Notes under the pieces: generated by a model
What the model saw: the letters and a program-made list of their open reading frames with translations, nothing else
Database searches by the model: none
What the model was told of the DNA's origin: nothing
Assembly (NCBI GenBank): GCA_001899175.1
Contig: MKVH01000008.1
Span: forward strand, 62,001 to 126,000
Length of the DNA: 64,000 nt
Reading direction: 5' to 3'
Source: Candidatus Kapaibacterium thiocyanatum
Lineage (GTDB): Bacteria; Bacteroidota; Ignavibacteria; Kapaibacteriales; Kapaibacteriaceae
Translations under genes and position numbers: made by a program
Part shown: positions 63,624-64,000 of the stretch, in pieces
Numbering within the stretch: the first letter of the stretch is position 1
Layout of the letters: every line of letters begins with the position of its first letter

Positions 63624-64000
63624 TTACAACACATCCACGGCATCCTTCAAGCCCGGCGCCGCTTCGTCCTTCCCACTCAGAATGGGAGTCGCTGCCTTCC
63701 ACGGAATGGCGAGAACGGGGTCCAGAGCGTTGATGCAACGTTCGTTGACGGGATTGTACACATGCGTGCAGCGATAGAGTACGTCCGCCGCATCCGAGAC
63801 GATGCAGAAGCCATTGGCGAAGCCCGGTGGAATCCACACGATGTGCTGGTTCTCTTCGTTGACGTCGAGCGTCACATGTTTGCCGAACGTCGGCGATGAC
63901 GAGCGGACATCGAGCTCGACGAGCTGGATGGCTCCACGTACGACGCGCAGGAGCTTGCCCATGGGCTGACCGACGGTGTAGTGCAGGCCCCTGATGACGT
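63624..64000 (-). CDS. rmlC: dTDP-4-dehydrorhamnose 3,5-epimerase (5' end beyond the window)
   Basis: The visible 125 codons match RmlC, which epimerises dTDP-4-keto-6-deoxyglucose for rhamnose synthesis: VIRGLHYTVGQPMGKLLRVVRGAIQLVELDVRSSSPTFGK, then WIPPGFANGFCIVSDAADVLYRCTHVYNPVNERC and ALDPVLAIPW. The RGLH motif carries the conserved catalytic-region His. The N-terminal portion lies beyond position 64000. The stop is at 63624. Confidence 0.93.
   Translation of the reverse strand, partial: VIRGLHYTVGQPMGKLLRVVRGAIQLVELDVRSSSPTFGKHVTLDVNEENQHIVWIPPGFANGFCIVSDAADVLYRCTHVYNPVNERCINALDPVLAIPWKAATPILSGKDEAAPGLKDAVDVL

Overview
The window reads as a piece of chromosome from a GC-rich, Gram-negative bacterium of the Bacteroidota-Chlorobiota superphylum. 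Four large secreted proteins end in the type IX secretion (T9SS) sorting domain with its YPNP/APNP-type motif. There are also DUF3667 and DUF4256 proteins, several small lipoproteins and weak ribosome binding sites. High GC with T9SS cargo would suit the Kapaibacteriota/Ignavibacteria side of the group, but that placement is inference and no marker gene settles it. Coding density is high, and convergent gene pairs are often separated by clean terminator-like hairpins.

Left half (1-29 kb). This is a mosaic of short operons: a 1-Cys peroxiredoxin, T9SS-exported subtilase and other exported proteins, DNA repair (Tag), OsmC, an RlaP-like nucleotidyltransferase, an ArsR/AHSA1 pair behind two near-identical operators, a GlxA/AraC regulator, an MFS exporter, VOC and GNAT enzymes, and an OmpR-type two-component system. 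Next to that system is a degenerate UspA-like gene whose upstream DNA carries three heptamers in 11-bp phase. A 3.4-kb T9SS cargo gene and a visibly more A/T-rich gene with a PD-(D/E)XK-like pattern and a zinc ribbon follow.

Middle (29-51 kb). A three-gene RND efflux operon is followed by YdeI, DUF4256 and outer-membrane barrel genes, and by a class II Fic protein behind repeated GGCCGAAA boxes. Then come an ECF sigma factor paired with a DoxX-like protein and a tightly overlapping C30 carotenoid operon: crtN, an aldehyde dehydrogenase fused to a membrane segment and a DUF2141 domain, crtP, crtQ and crtO. This is the staphyloxanthin-type set without crtM. Two decayed relatives of the barrel gene lie near the operon.

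Right half (51-64 kb). An A/T-richer island abuts the 3' end of a tRNA-Glu gene. It contains a truncated tyrosine-recombinase N-terminus with 13-bp direct repeats, two XRE regulators, a nucleoside-deoxyribosyltransferase/TIR-like protein, a 74-aa protein, a retron-type reverse transcriptase (NAXXH, YVDD, ITG motifs) and a complete IS3-family element that cuts off a gene. The intergenic DNA upstream of the reverse transcriptase operon is packed with inverted repeats, including an interleaved pair with pseudoknot topology. It is the best candidate in the window for an undescribed system: a retron-like defence locus with its own non-coding RNA. Beyond the tRNA comes core metabolism (coaE, thioredoxin, pterin dehydratase, enolase, phosphohexomutase), then a frameshifted small gene paired with a DUF1828-like gene, and the cut-off end of an rmlC gene.
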